Numbered from the stretch's first letter, positions 43,054 through 52,629 are shown. The stretch: 64,000 nt of DNA from ATZT02 sp038145175 (GCA_038145175.1 JAYQPE010000001.1:62001-126000); one strand, 5' to 3'. The notes: a model not told the origin generated them from the letters alone. Translations and numbers: made by a program.

Positions 43054-43932
43054 GTGAGTGACGTCAAAGTTGATCTTTATTTATGCGGTGTAAAAGGTTT
43101 TGCTGCGGCAAAATTTTTGTTAGAAAATCATAAATCACTCATTGCAAATGTGACACTTGCTCCAGACACAGGCACAGTGGATGACCCAATCGAATCCATG
43201 GTGAAACTGTTCGAACAAGCAAACATAAGAACTACTTTGAATGACCCAGGTCGAATTTCAGATTTAGCAATTGCTGTGGGATGGAAAAAATTAATTGAAG
43301 CAAATTATTCTCAAGTAATAGTTATTCACGATTCTTTATTGCCAAAATATAGAGGATTCAATCCTCTCTTAACTGCTTTAATTAATGGAGATACTCGAAT
43401 CGGTGCTACTGCACTTATTGCATCTGATGAAGTTGACGCAGGTCCAATTGTTGCTCAAGAAGCAAAAAGTATTAAGTATCCAATGAAATTAGAAGAAGCA
43501 ATGCAAATTATTGCTTCTCTGATCGAAAAACTTCTTAGACGAGTTTGTTATCAAATTGAAAAAAGTGGTAAAGCTACTGGCAAACCACAAAATCATCGAA
43601 TCGCCACTTATAGTCTGTGGCGAGATGAAGAAGATTTTCAAATTGATTGGACAAAACCAGCGGAGGTAGTTGTTAGACATATTCATGCTTCAAGTTATCC
43701 ATATAGGGGAGCAAAAAGTTTTCTGGCAGATGAAGAAATACGAATTTTTGACGCAAAAATTAGTAAAGAAAACCCTACAATTGTAAATAGAACACCAGGA
43801 AAAATTTGGAAACTTACTAACGGAGTGCCAGTTGTAATTTGTGGCAAAGGTTTAGTGGAATTGACCAAAGTAAGTGGTAACAACGGACGTTCTGTTTTAC
43901 CTATTACTAAGTTAAAGCAAAGATTTAAATAA
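43054..43932 (+). CDS. Formyltransferase-family protein with altered active site
   Basis: The 292-residue protein resembles methionyl-tRNA and sugar formyltransferases. HDSLLPKYRG near 97-106 holds the catalytic His and the SLLP loop; DEVDAGPI near 129 has the catalytic Asp. In the classic Asn-His-Asp set the Asn lies two residues before the His; here that position is Val, so the reaction may differ. The C-terminal segment (TYSLWRDEEDFQIDW) has the second-domain character of the family. A tRNA Fmt is unlikely. It lies directly before thrS with a 15-base gap and may be co-transcribed with it. Confidence 0.72.
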   Translation: MSDVKVDLYLCGVKGFAAAKFLLENHKSLIANVTLAPDTGTVDDPIESMVKLFEQANIRTTLNDPGRISDLAIAVGWKKLIEANYSQVIVIHDSLLPKYRGFNPLLTALINGDTRIGATALIASDEVDAGPIVAQEAKSIKYPMKLEEAMQIIASLIEKLLRRVCYQIEKSGKATGKPQNHRIATYSLWRDEEDFQIDWTKPAEVVVRHIHASSYPYRGAKSFLADEEIRIFDAKISKENPTIVNRTPGKIWKLTNGVPVVICGKGLVELTKVSGNNGRSVLPITKLKQRFK

Positions 43933-43947
43933 TCGAAAGAGGTTTTT

Positions 43948-45936
43948 GTGGGTGACATCAAAGTCCGTGTAGACGGTAAGGATGTTTCGGTTGCAGAAAA
44001 CTCGAATATTATCGATTTATTTAAAGATGATAAAAATGTAGTTGTTGCAAAACTTAATGGAAAATTAGTAGATCTAGTAACGCCTTTAAAAAGTGGTGAT
44101 GAAGTAATTTCAGTCACTGCAACCTCAGATGAGGGACTAAGTGTCATAAGGCATAGCACTGCTCACATCCTTGCTCAAGCGGTTCAAAGTATTAACTCAC
44201 AAACAAAGTTAGGAATTGGTCCTCCAATTAAAGATGGTTTCTATTACGATTTCAAAGTTCAAGAGAATTTCAATCCTGAAGATTTAATCAAAATAGAATC
44301 AAAGATGAAAGAAATAATTAAAAGTGGTCAAAGATTTTCAAGAAGAGTAAGTGATGAAAATTCACTCAAAAAAGAGTTAGCAAGTGAACCTTTAAAATTA
44401 GAACTTATTGGTCTAAAAGGAAATCCCACAGAAGAAGTTATGGAAATTGGTGGAACTGAATTAACAATTTATGACAATATTGATTTTAGATCAGGAGATG
44501 TAGTCTGGTCTGATTTATGCAGAGGACCACATGTTCCCTCAACAAAATATCTTGGTTCCTTTAAATTAATGAGAACAGCTGGAGTTTATTGGCGTAGTGA
44601 TGAAAAAAATCCTCAATTGCAAAGAGTTTATGGCACTGCTTGGGCTAGCAAAGAAGACCTCGAAAAATATTTAGAATTTTTAGTCGAGGCAGAAAAAAGA
44701 GATCATCGAAAAATTGGCGTGGAATTAGATCTTTTTTCATTTCCAGAAGAAATAGGTTCTGGACTTGCGGTTTTTCATCCAAAAGGTGGAGTAATTAGAA
44801 AAATAATGGAAGATTATTCCCGAAAAAAACATGAAGAAGCAGGATATGAATTTGTTTATTCACCTCACATAACTAAATCATTATTGTTTGAAACTTCAGG
44901 ACATCTTGAATGGTACAAAGATGGAATGTTTCCAGCGATGCAACTTGATGCTGAATTTAATGAAGATGGAAGCGTAAAAAAACCAGCCCAAAATTATTAT
45001 TTAAAACCAATGAATTGCCCATTTCACAATTTAATTTACAAAGCAACACCCAAATCCTATAGGGATTTACCAATTCGATTATTCGAATTTGGCAGCGTTT
45101 ATAGATATGAAAAATCCGGAGTAGTGCACGGGCTAACTCGGGTAAGAGGTATGACGCAAGATGATGCTCATATCTATACAACTTTAGAAAACATGCCAAA
45201 TGAATTAGATTCATTACTGAAATTTGTGCTGAATCTTTTGAAAGATTTTGGTTTGGATGATTTTTATCTTGAATTATCAACTAAAAATGAAGAAAAATTT
45301 ATTGGAAAAGATAGCGAATGGATAGAAGCAACAGAAATTTTAAGAAAAGCTGCCAATGCTCAAAATATTCCACTGGTGATGGATGAGGGTGGAGCAGCTT
45401 TTTATGGGCCAAAAATATCTGTACAAGCAAAAGATGCTTTAGGTAGAACTTGGCAAATGAGCACTATTCAAGTTGATTTTCAACTACCTCAAAAATTTGA
45501 ATTGGAATATAAAGATAAAGATGGTCAGGTTAAAAGACCAGTCATGATTCATAGAGCTTTATTTGGTTCAATTGAAAGATTTTTCGGTGTGTTACTTGAG
45601 CACTATGCAGGTTCATTTCCAGTTTGGCTTGCTCCAGTACAAGTAGTTGCAATTCCTATTGCTGAGACTCATAATTCATATTTAGAAGAAATAATTAGTA
45701 AATTAAAAAAACTTGGGGTACGAGTTGAGTTAGATTCAAGTGATGATCGAATGCAGAAAAAAATAAGAAATGCGCAGACGCAAAAAATTCCATTCATGTT
45801 AATTGCAGGTGATCAAGATGTTTCATCAAAAGCTGTTTCATTTAGATATAGAGATGGAACACAGGAAAATTCTGTGCCAATTGACGATGCTATAAAAAAA
45901 ATAACTTCAGCCATTGAAAATAGAATCCAGGTTTAA
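43948..45936 (+). CDS. thrS: Threonyl-tRNA synthetase
   Basis: The 662-residue class II enzyme charges tRNA-Thr. It has an N-terminal TGS domain (about 1-65), an editing domain containing HSTAHILAQA (about 70-85), a catalytic core with KPMNCPFHN near 353 and RYEKSGVVHGLTRVRGMTQDDAH near 388-410, and an anticodon-binding domain at the end. Length is normal. The GTG start follows GAAAGAGG closely. HIT-domain gene follows immediately after its stop. Confidence 0.97.
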   Translation: MGDIKVRVDGKDVSVAENSNIIDLFKDDKNVVVAKLNGKLVDLVTPLKSGDEVISVTATSDEGLSVIRHSTAHILAQAVQSINSQTKLGIGPPIKDGFYYDFKVQENFNPEDLIKIESKMKEIIKSGQRFSRRVSDENSLKKELASEPLKLELIGLKGNPTEEVMEIGGTELTIYDNIDFRSGDVVWSDLCRGPHVPSTKYLGSFKLMRTAGVYWRSDEKNPQLQRVYGTAWASKEDLEKYLEFLVEAEKRDHRKIGVELDLFSFPEEIGSGLAVFHPKGGVIRKIMEDYSRKKHEEAGYEFVYSPHITKSLLFETSGHLEWYKDGMFPAMQLDAEFNEDGSVKKPAQNYYLKPMNCPFHNLIYKATPKSYRDLPIRLFEFGSVYRYEKSGVVHGLTRVRGMTQDDAHIYTTLENMPNELDSLLKFVLNLLKDFGLDDFYLELSTKNEEKFIGKDSEWIEATEILRKAANAQNIPLVMDEGGAAFYGPKISVQAKDALGRTWQMSTIQVDFQLPQKFELEYKDKDGQVKRPVMIHRALFGSIERFFGVLLEHYAGSFPVWLAPVQVVAIPIAETHNSYLEEIISKLKKLGVRVELDSSDDRMQKKIRNAQTQKIPFMLIAGDQDVSSKAVSFRYRDGTQENSVPIDDAIKKITSAIENRIQV

Positions 45937-46461
45937 ATGAACACGCCACAAACTGGATTACCTGATGCCTGGATTCGTTTGTGGACACCTCATCGTGGTC
46001 AATATTTAACAGATGTTAGATCTGATGGAACAGTGGAACAAAACTGTCCATTTTGTGAAGCCCCAGTTGCAAAAGAAGAAGATTCTTTAGTTGTTCATAG
46101 AGGAAAACTCAATTATGTTGTTTTAAATTTGTATCCCTATAACGCAGGACATTTATTAATATCGCCATTTAGACATTTCGCAGATTACACATCAATAACT
46201 AAAGAAGAATCAATCGAAATGCATGAGTTAACTCGTAAAGCAATGTCAGTTTTAAGAAAAGCAAGTGGAGCGCAAGGTTTTAATATCGGAATGAATCAAG
46301 GCCCAGTTGCAGGAACAAGTGTTGCTGATCATCTTCATCAACACATAGTTCCAAGATGGGGTGGAGACACAAATTTCATGCCAATAATTGGCAGAGCTAA
46401 ATCCATTCCACAATTATTGAAAGACACTCAAGTTTTGTTAGCAAAAGCTTGGAACGAATAA
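45937..46461 (+). CDS. HIT-domain nucleotide hydrolase/transferase
   Basis: The 174-residue histidine-triad protein has a zinc-type CPFCE motif near 33 and the HIT motif HLHQHIVPRW near 129-138. The actinobacterial branch matches M. tuberculosis Rv2613c, which acts as a diadenosine tetraphosphate phosphorylase. It lies between thrS and pgsA as in that species, with zero spacing to thrS and a 1-base overlap with pgsA, so it belongs to one operon. The exact substrate is an inference. Confidence 0.9.
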   Translation: MNTPQTGLPDAWIRLWTPHRGQYLTDVRSDGTVEQNCPFCEAPVAKEEDSLVVHRGKLNYVVLNLYPYNAGHLLISPFRHFADYTSITKEESIEMHELTRKAMSVLRKASGAQGFNIGMNQGPVAGTSVADHLHQHIVPRWGGDTNFMPIIGRAKSIPQLLKDTQVLLAKAWNE

Positions 46462-47063
46462 TGCTGAGTAAAACCAAAGCAAAAAATATTTCGACTGCAA
46501 TTGCTCATCCTTTTGCAATACTTTTTATCAAACTAAAAATTTCAGCAGATGTAATTACCTTTATAGGAACAATTGGGGTGTGCATAATTTCAATCATCTA
46601 TTTTTCAAGCGGGCAATTCCTTATTGGATCTTTGCTTTTTACTTTTTTTGTAGGTTTTGATGCATTAGATGGGACCATGGCAAGATTGTTAAACAAGAAA
46701 TCTAAATGGGGTGCCTTTTTTGATTCTGTCATGGATCGAATTGCTGACGGAGTAGTTTTAGCATCAATTAGTTTTTATTTCCTTTCCCAACAACAAAATG
46801 TTCTTTTTCTGGTTAGTTTGTTTGCTCTCATCTCAAGTGAAATAGTTTCTTACACAAAAGCAAGAGCCGAAGGGTTAGGTTTAAATTGCGATACAGGTAT
46901 AGCCGAAAGACCTGAACGAGTTCTAATAATTATCTTTGGGACGTTTCTGACTGGAATTGGAATATCTGGTGCAATTCAATGGTCAATTTGGCTACTTGCC
47001 ATTGTAAGTTTTATTACTATTATTCAAAGAATGAATTTTGTATATCAACAAGTCAAAAAATAA
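46461..47063 (+). CDS. pgsA: Phosphatidylinositol phosphate synthase (CDP-alcohol phosphatidyltransferase)
   Basis: The 200-residue membrane enzyme has the CDP-alcohol phosphatidyltransferase signature, DALDGTMAR followed by GAFFDSVMDRIADG near 65-97. In actinobacteria the PgsA1-type protein joins inositol 1-phosphate to CDP-diacylglycerol to form phosphatidylinositol phosphate. Context with patA and pimA supports this rather than cardiolipin or phosphatidylglycerol phosphate synthesis. I choose the ATG at 46461, overlapping the HIT stop (TAATG), over a TTG 12 bases upstream. Confidence 0.9.
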   Translation: MLSKTKAKNISTAIAHPFAILFIKLKISADVITFIGTIGVCIISIIYFSSGQFLIGSLLFTFFVGFDALDGTMARLLNKKSKWGAFFDSVMDRIADGVVLASISFYFLSQQQNVLFLVSLFALISSEIVSYTKARAEGLGLNCDTGIAERPERVLIIIFGTFLTGIGISGAIQWSIWLLAIVSFITIIQRMNFVYQQVKK

Positions 47064-47078
47064 TAATTTGAAAGTTTT

Positions 47079-47996
47079 ATGAGTTATTTTGCTAATTTTT
47101 CTTATGGGTTAGCTTGGTTTTTAGTAAAGCGATTACCCAACAAGTTCACCTTAGTAATATTTAGAAAAATTGCCGATTTTGCATACAAAAAAGACATAAA
47201 AGGAGTTCAGCAATTAAGAGCAAATTTAAGTTTTATGCTCAGTTTAAATAACGATTCTATTGAATTAGAAAAACTAGTTAAAGAAGGAATGAGAAGTTAT
47301 TTAAGATATTGGCAAGAAGCATTTCGATTACCAAAGTGGGATAAGAATTATTTAGAGAAAAATATCAGAATAAAAGGAAAAATAAATTTAGATTCAGCTC
47401 AGAAATCAGGTCGACCTTTAGTAACAGCGGTAGCACATATGGGTAATTGGGATGCAGCAGGATTTTGGTATACCAACAATTTTGGCCAATTAACCACAGT
47501 TGCAGAAAGGCTAAAACCCGAATCTTTATTCAATCGATTCGTTAAATTTAGAAATTCTTTTGGAGTAGAGATCATTCCTACCTCAGGTGAAACTGACATA
47601 TTTATGAAACTTGTCAGACGTGCAAAAGAAGGTCGAATGATTGCTTTGGTGGCAGATAGAGATATTTCCAGAAATGGGATAGAAATAAATTATGGTAATT
47701 CAAAAACAACTTTTCCTGTTGGACCTGCCGCAATTGTTACAACAGTTGATGGATTGATTGTGCCTATGTCTTCTTATTACGATTTTGATGGGAAATTAAC
47801 CTTTGAATTTTTTCCAACGCTTTCTCCCGATTCAAATTTAAGCAAAGAGCAAAATGTTTTAAATTTAACTCAAGATTTGGCTAATATTTTCGAATCGGAG
47901 ATTAAGAAACACCCTAAAGATTGGCATTTACTTCAAAGAGTTTGGAAAGATGTTTTACCTTTAAAACGTATTAATCATGATTTAGTTGGAAATTAA
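47079..47996 (+). CDS. patA: Phosphatidylinositol mannoside acyltransferase (PatA)
   Basis: The 305-residue protein is a membrane-associated LPLAT-type acyltransferase. HMGNWD near 122 is the His-x4-Asp catalytic motif, and ALVADRDISRNG near 190 lies in the acceptor region. It acylates phosphatidylinositol mannosides in mycobacteria (Rv2611c) and keeps the same place between pgsA and pimA. The acyl chain is not predictable. Its stop is immediately followed by the pimA start. Confidence 0.9.
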   Translation: MSYFANFSYGLAWFLVKRLPNKFTLVIFRKIADFAYKKDIKGVQQLRANLSFMLSLNNDSIELEKLVKEGMRSYLRYWQEAFRLPKWDKNYLEKNIRIKGKINLDSAQKSGRPLVTAVAHMGNWDAAGFWYTNNFGQLTTVAERLKPESLFNRFVKFRNSFGVEIIPTSGETDIFMKLVRRAKEGRMIALVADRDISRNGIEINYGNSKTTFPVGPAAIVTTVDGLIVPMSSYYDFDGKLTFEFFPTLSPDSNLSKEQNVLNLTQDLANIFESEIKKHPKDWHLLQRVWKDVLPLKRINHDLVGN

Positions 47997-49202
47997 ATGC
48001 GAATTGGAATAGTTTGTCCATATGATTGGTCAGTTCCAGGAGGAGTAAAACAACATATACAAGACTTAACAGAGTCTCTATTAGATCTTGGTCATTATGT
48101 AAACGTTTTAACTCCCACAAGTGATGAAGAAAATTTACCAATTTATGCAACTAACGCTGGTAGCACTATTGCTCTTCCTTACAACGGATCAATTGCCAGA
48201 ATAAAATTTGATCCAGCAGCTTTTACAAGAACAAGAAATTGGTTACGAAATGGCAAATTTGATATTTTGCATTTACATGAACCAACAACTCCTAGTCCTT
48301 CTATAATTGCAGCTTGGTCTGCCAGAGGACCAATTGTTGCTACTCATCACACTTCTAATGACAACATGTATGCAGTTAAAAACATGCAATTTTTATTGCA
48401 ACCAATGATGGAAAAAGTAATAGCAAGAATTGCAGTAAGCGAAGATGCAAAAAAAACTATGATTGATCATTTTGGAGGAGATGCAGTTGTAATTCCAAAT
48501 GGAGTCAGAGTAAGTAATTTTACAAACGCCATAAAACTTGATGATTTTGACAAAGATAAAACAGTTGTTTTTTTAGGTAGACTTGATGAACCTAGAAAAG
48601 GCTTAGCAGTATTAATCCAAGCAATTCCCGAAGTGTTTGAAAAGTTTAGTGATTTGAAATTGCTTCTTGTAGGACCTGGAAACGAATCAGAAATTTTGGA
48701 AAAAATTGATAAAAAATACCACCACCAAATTAAATTTAAAGGATTGGTTACAAGTCAAATGAAAGCTTCTTGCTATGCCTCTGCAGCAGTTTATGTTGCG
48801 CCTAATTTAGGTGGCGAATCATTTGGCATAGTTTTACTAGAAGCAATGGCAAGTAAAACTTCAGTTCTAGCTTCAGATTTACCAGCTTTTAAAAGAGTGT
48901 TAGAAGAAGGTAAATATGGAAAACTTTTTCGAACCAATGATTCTAAAGATTTAGCAAAATCTCTCATTGAACTACTAAATGACAAACAATTACGTCAAGA
49001 GTATGTTCAAAAAGGAATTGAAAGGGCAAATCAATTTGACTGGTCAGTTATTGTTAAACAAATCCTTGATGTTTATGAGTCAGTTAAAAGTGTTGAAGGC
49101 AGAAATGTCAGGGAGGATTTCAGAGGTCAACTATATGGCCGATTAACAAAGACCGGTCGACTTGACCGAAAAAGAGTAAAAGACTCTTTTCTGACAGAAT
49201 AG
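47997..49202 (+). CDS. pimA: Phosphatidylinositol alpha-mannosyltransferase (PimA)
   Basis: The 401-residue GT4 glycosyltransferase has an N-terminal acceptor-binding GGVKQHIQDL near 17 and a C-terminal GDP-mannose site with GESFGIVLLEAMA near 278. The family transfers the first mannose to phosphatidylinositol. It is coupled to patA with no gap. The C-terminal end is Arg/Lys-rich (GRLTKTGRLDRKR), consistent with membrane attachment. Together with pgsA and patA it indicates inositol mannoside lipids in this organism. Confidence 0.92.
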   Translation: MRIGIVCPYDWSVPGGVKQHIQDLTESLLDLGHYVNVLTPTSDEENLPIYATNAGSTIALPYNGSIARIKFDPAAFTRTRNWLRNGKFDILHLHEPTTPSPSIIAAWSARGPIVATHHTSNDNMYAVKNMQFLLQPMMEKVIARIAVSEDAKKTMIDHFGGDAVVIPNGVRVSNFTNAIKLDDFDKDKTVVFLGRLDEPRKGLAVLIQAIPEVFEKFSDLKLLLVGPGNESEILEKIDKKYHHQIKFKGLVTSQMKASCYASAAVYVAPNLGGESFGIVLLEAMASKTSVLASDLPAFKRVLEEGKYGKLFRTNDSKDLAKSLIELLNDKQLRQEYVQKGIERANQFDWSVIVKQILDVYESVKSVEGRNVREDFRGQLYGRLTKTGRLDRKRVKDSFLTE

Positions 49203-49207
49203 AGTTC

Positions 49208-49750
49208 GTGCCGACAAGATATTGGATTATATTTTTTATAGTTTTATTGATTTATGCAATTTATCTTTCAAACGTTGCAGGTCGCTTAGATCGTTTGCAT
49301 CTTAAAGTTGAAAATGCAAGACAAGCACTGGATAGACAATTGGCACTGAGAACTTCAATCTGTAAAGAAATTATAAAATTATCACTTTTAGAAGAAAAAT
49401 TAGTAAACGAATTAGAAAATGCATTAAAAGATTCGATAATGGAAGAATCATTAGAAATTCACACGAAACAGGAATGGGAAATTGAATCTAGAGTTTCAAT
49501 GGCATTAAATAACATATTTGATAATGAAAATATCGCAAAAATTGTTAACGATCAAAAACTGTTGACTGAAATAGCTGCAGCAATACGAAGAGTTACTTAT
49601 GCCCTTACTTTTTATAATGATGCTGCAAAAAGTGCTATAAAAGTTAGAAAGCGTTGGACGGTTAGATTTTTTAGGCTCTTTGGTAGAGCAGCCATGCCTG
49701 AAATAATCACTTTTCAAGTTCAAATTCCTCGAGGTATTGAACATTATTAA
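49208..49750 (+). CDS. LemA-like membrane-anchored protein
   Basis: The 180-residue protein has a single N-terminal membrane helix (about 5-20) and a helical outer or cytosolic region. LDRLHLKVENARQALDRQLALR near 26 and YNDAAKSAIKVRKRW near 138 are the marks of the LemA family. Function is unknown. It begins at GTG 5 bases after pimA and is likely the last gene of that operon. Confidence 0.72.
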   Translation: MPTRYWIIFFIVLLIYAIYLSNVAGRLDRLHLKVENARQALDRQLALRTSICKEIIKLSLLEEKLVNELENALKDSIMEESLEIHTKQEWEIESRVSMALNNIFDNENIAKIVNDQKLLTEIAAAIRRVTYALTFYNDAAKSAIKVRKRWTVRFFRLFGRAAMPEIITFQVQIPRGIEHY

Positions 49751-49758
49751 GCCTTAAA

Positions 49759-49786
49759 TTGTGAAAAAATAGACTTCGGTTAGAAT
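49759..49786 (+). promoter_or_regulatory. Candidate pdxS promoter
   Basis: TTGTGA at 49759-49764 and TAGAAT at 49781-49786 are 16 bases apart and match sigma-70 consensus in four and five of six positions. The pair lies about 30 bases before the pdxS start. Confidence 0.45.
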
Positions 49787-49815
49787 TTATAAAAACAAAT
49801 CACAGGAATAAAAAA

Positions 49816-50709
49816 TTGTCTCAAAACAACAGTGTTGGAACACCAAGAGTGAAACAAGGCATGGCTGAAATGCTTAAAGGTGGCGTCATTATGGATGTCA
49901 TCGATGCCAAGCAAGCAAAGATTGCAGAAGATGCAGGGGCCGTTGCTGTTATGGCATTAGAAAGAGTTCCAGCCGATATTAGAAAAGATGGCGGAGTTGC
50001 TCGAATGAGTGATCCGGACATGATTGATGAAATTATTAGTGCTGTTTCAATTCCAGTAATGGCTAAAGCAAGAATTGGCCACATTGTTGAAGCACAAGTT
50101 CTACAAAGCATTGGTGTCGATTACATCGATGAATCAGAAGTTTTAACACCAGCAGATGAATCAAATCATATTGATAAATGGCAATTCACGGTTCCATTTG
50201 TATGCGGTGCAACTAATTTAGGCGAAGCTTTAAGAAGAATTACAGAAGGTGCTGCAATGATTCGTTCCAAAGGTGAAGCTGGAACTGGAAACGTTGTTGA
50301 AGCAGTAAGACATATGCGCACAATTCGTGGCGACATTGCAAAATTAAAAGGTTTAAGTAAAGAAGAACTTTATACAGCTGCAAAAAATTTACAATCACCA
50401 TATGAATTAGTTGCACAAGTTGCAGAGCTAGGAAAACTTCCAGTGGTTTTATTTACAGCAGGAGGCATTGCAACTCCAGCAGATGCTGCATTAATGATGC
50501 AACTTGGAGCTGATGGAGTTTTTGTTGGATCAGGAATATTTAAATCAGGAGATCCTGCTCAAAGAGCAAAAGCAATTGTTGATGCTACAACAAATTTTGA
50601 TAATCCTGATGTAGTGGCAAAAGTTTCTCGCGGACTTGGAGAAGCAATGGTAGGCATAAATATTGACACACTTTCTGCTTCTGAAAGGTTTGCCGGACGC
50701 GGCTGGTGA
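49816..50709 (+). CDS. pdxS: Pyridoxal 5'-phosphate synthase subunit PdxS
   Basis: The 297-residue TIM-barrel lyase condenses ribose 5-phosphate, glyceraldehyde 3-phosphate and ammonia into pyridoxal phosphate. The active-site lysines are in MAKARIGH near 79 and GEAGTGNVVEA near 152, with the conserved opening KGGVIMDV near 25. Length is normal. TTG start with AGGAA upstream. The glutaminase subunit pdxT follows after 6 bases. Confidence 0.97.
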   Translation: MSQNNSVGTPRVKQGMAEMLKGGVIMDVIDAKQAKIAEDAGAVAVMALERVPADIRKDGGVARMSDPDMIDEIISAVSIPVMAKARIGHIVEAQVLQSIGVDYIDESEVLTPADESNHIDKWQFTVPFVCGATNLGEALRRITEGAAMIRSKGEAGTGNVVEAVRHMRTIRGDIAKLKGLSKEELYTAAKNLQSPYELVAQVAELGKLPVVLFTAGGIATPADAALMMQLGADGVFVGSGIFKSGDPAQRAKAIVDATTNFDNPDVVAKVSRGLGEAMVGINIDTLSASERFAGRGW

Positions 50710-50715
50710 CTTCGT

Positions 50716-51324
50716 TTGTTACGAGTCGGAGTTTTAGCCTTACAAGGCGATGTTAGAGAACACCTAAATAGTTTAAGTTTATTAAATGTTGCTGTGCAAA
50801 AAGTACGAACAGTTGAAGAATTAGAAACTGTTAACGCTTTAATAATTCCAGGTGGTGAATCAACCACTATAAGTATGCTTGCAAAAAGAGTTGGACTTAT
50901 GAATCCATTACGAAAATTTGTGCAAGATAAAAAGGCGGTTTATGGTTCATGTGCAGGAATGATAATGCTTGCAAATGAAATATTAGATGGAAGAAAAGAT
51001 CAAGAAACTATAGGTGGATTAGATATCACGGTAAGAAGAAATGCATTTGGAAGGCAAGTTGATTCTTTTGAAACTGATTTAAAAATAAAGAATTTTGAAA
51101 AAGAATTTAGAGCAGTTTTTATAAGAGCTCCTTGGGTTGAAAGAATCGGAGATGACGTTGAAGTATTGGCAACAGTTAAGACTTCTGACGATATAGAACA
51201 CCCAGTTATGGTTCGACAAGATAATTTATTAGCAACTGCTTTTCATCCTGAACTTACAACTGATAGTCGTATTCATGAGTACTTTGTGCAAATGGCAAAA
51301 TCTGCTGTGAGTGTCAGAAATTAA
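50716..51324 (+). CDS. pdxT: Pyridoxal 5'-phosphate synthase glutaminase subunit PdxT
   Basis: The 202-residue class I glutaminase supplies ammonia to PdxS. The opening is VGVLALQGD; the oxyanion loop is PGGEST near 48; the nucleophilic Cys is in GSCAGM near 79; and the catalytic His-Glu pair is in AFHPEL near 178. The M. tuberculosis snoP gene keeps the same relation to snzP. The start is TTG. Confidence 0.96.
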   Translation: MLRVGVLALQGDVREHLNSLSLLNVAVQKVRTVEELETVNALIIPGGESTTISMLAKRVGLMNPLRKFVQDKKAVYGSCAGMIMLANEILDGRKDQETIGGLDITVRRNAFGRQVDSFETDLKIKNFEKEFRAVFIRAPWVERIGDDVEVLATVKTSDDIEHPVMVRQDNLLATAFHPELTTDSRIHEYFVQMAKSAVSVRN

Positions 51325-51332
51325 GGAATACA

Positions 51333-52085
51333 ATGTCTGGGCATAGTAAATGGGCAACTACCAAGCATAAGAAAGCCATTATTGATTCCAGACGTGCCAA
51401 ATTGTTTGCAAAATTAGTTAAAAAAATTGAAGTAGCTGCACGTTTAGGTGGACCAGATGTAGACGGAAATCCTGCTTTATTTGATGCTATCCAAAAAGCA
51501 AAAAAGAGTTCCGTTCCAAATGACAATATAGATAGAGCAGTTAAACGCGGTGGAGGTTTAGAAGCTGGTGCGGCTGATTACCAAACAATTATGTATGAAG
51601 GTTATGGCCCAAATGGTGTGGCAATTTTAATTGAATGTTTAACAGATAATCGCAATAGAGCAGCAGGTGATGTACGACTGGTTATGTCTTCTAATCAAGG
51701 AAACATGGCAGATCCTGGCTCGGTTTCATACATGTTTTCAAGAAAAGGGGTCGTCATAATCCCAAAAAATAATGCGCTAACAGAAGATGAAATTTTAAGT
51801 TCTGTGCTTGATGCAGGTGCTGAAGAAGTAAATGATTTAGGAGAAGCTTTTGAAGTAATAAGTGAACCTAATGATTTAGTGAAAGTTCGTACTGCACTGC
51901 AAACTTCAAAAATAGAATACGATTCTGCAGATACCTCATTTGTCCCATCAGTCAGCGTTTCTTTAGATGCAGATGCCGCCAAAAAAATATTTACTCTAAT
52001 TGAAGAATTAGAAGATCTAGATGATGTTCAAACTGTTTGGGCAAATTTTGATGTTTCTGACGAAGTTATGGCACAAGTTGGATAA
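51333..52085 (+). CDS. yebC: YebC/PmpR-family protein
   Basis: The 250-residue protein begins SGHSKWATTKHKK, the hallmark of the YebC family, and has three domains with GPNGVAILIE and the C-terminal FDVSDEV. Members bind DNA as transcription regulators or assist translation of proline-rich sequences. It precedes ruvC as in most actinobacteria, and the 37-base gap makes a shared operon likely. Confidence 0.95.
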   Translation: MSGHSKWATTKHKKAIIDSRRAKLFAKLVKKIEVAARLGGPDVDGNPALFDAIQKAKKSSVPNDNIDRAVKRGGGLEAGAADYQTIMYEGYGPNGVAILIECLTDNRNRAAGDVRLVMSSNQGNMADPGSVSYMFSRKGVVIIPKNNALTEDEILSSVLDAGAEEVNDLGEAFEVISEPNDLVKVRTALQTSKIEYDSADTSFVPSVSVSLDADAAKKIFTLIEELEDLDDVQTVWANFDVSDEVMAQVG

Positions 52086-52122
52086 AATTAGTTAAAAATA
52101 ACTGAAGGGTCCATCACTCAAT

Positions 52123-52629
52123 ATGAGAGTTTTAGGTGTTGACCCAGGTTTGACAAGGTGCGGTTTAGCCATTGTTGATGAATTACCTGGCCGAAAAGTT
52201 TCGTTAAATGCAGTGATGGTTTTTAGAACTGATGCCAAGAGTGATTTGTCACAAAGATTACTTGAATTAGATGAAGCTTTGGCAAAAGTAATAAAAGAAT
52301 TTAAACCTGATTCAGTTGCAGTTGAGCAAGTCTTTAGTCAGCATAATTTAAAATCTGTCATGGGAACAGCTCAAGCAGCAGGACTTGCAATATTGAATGC
52401 AGCAAAAGCTAACTGTGAGGTTTTTACCTATACTCCGACCCAAGTTAAAGCGTCCGTTACTGGATCTGGAAAAGCAGATAAACGCCAAATGGGTCGAATG
52501 ATTCAAAAGATTTGTAACTTGTCTTCACCACTGTCCCCACCAGATGCATCCGACGCAGTTGCATTAGCGGTGTGTCATCTGTGGAGAAACAGTACAGTGG
52601 AGAAAATAAAGAAAAGAAAAGTCTCATGA
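52123..52629 (+). CDS. ruvC: Crossover junction endodeoxyribonuclease RuvC
   Basis: The 168-residue Holliday-junction resolvase has the first catalytic Asp in GVDPGLTRCG near 5-8, the Glu in VEQVFSQ near 67, and the C-terminal acidic pair in PPDASDAVALAVCH near 146-150. It cuts junctions held by RuvA and RuvB. Its stop overlaps the ruvA start (ATGA). Confidence 0.96.
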   Translation: MRVLGVDPGLTRCGLAIVDELPGRKVSLNAVMVFRTDAKSDLSQRLLELDEALAKVIKEFKPDSVAVEQVFSQHNLKSVMGTAQAAGLAILNAAKANCEVFTYTPTQVKASVTGSGKADKRQMGRMIQKICNLSSPLSPPDASDAVALAVCHLWRNSTVEKIKKRKVS

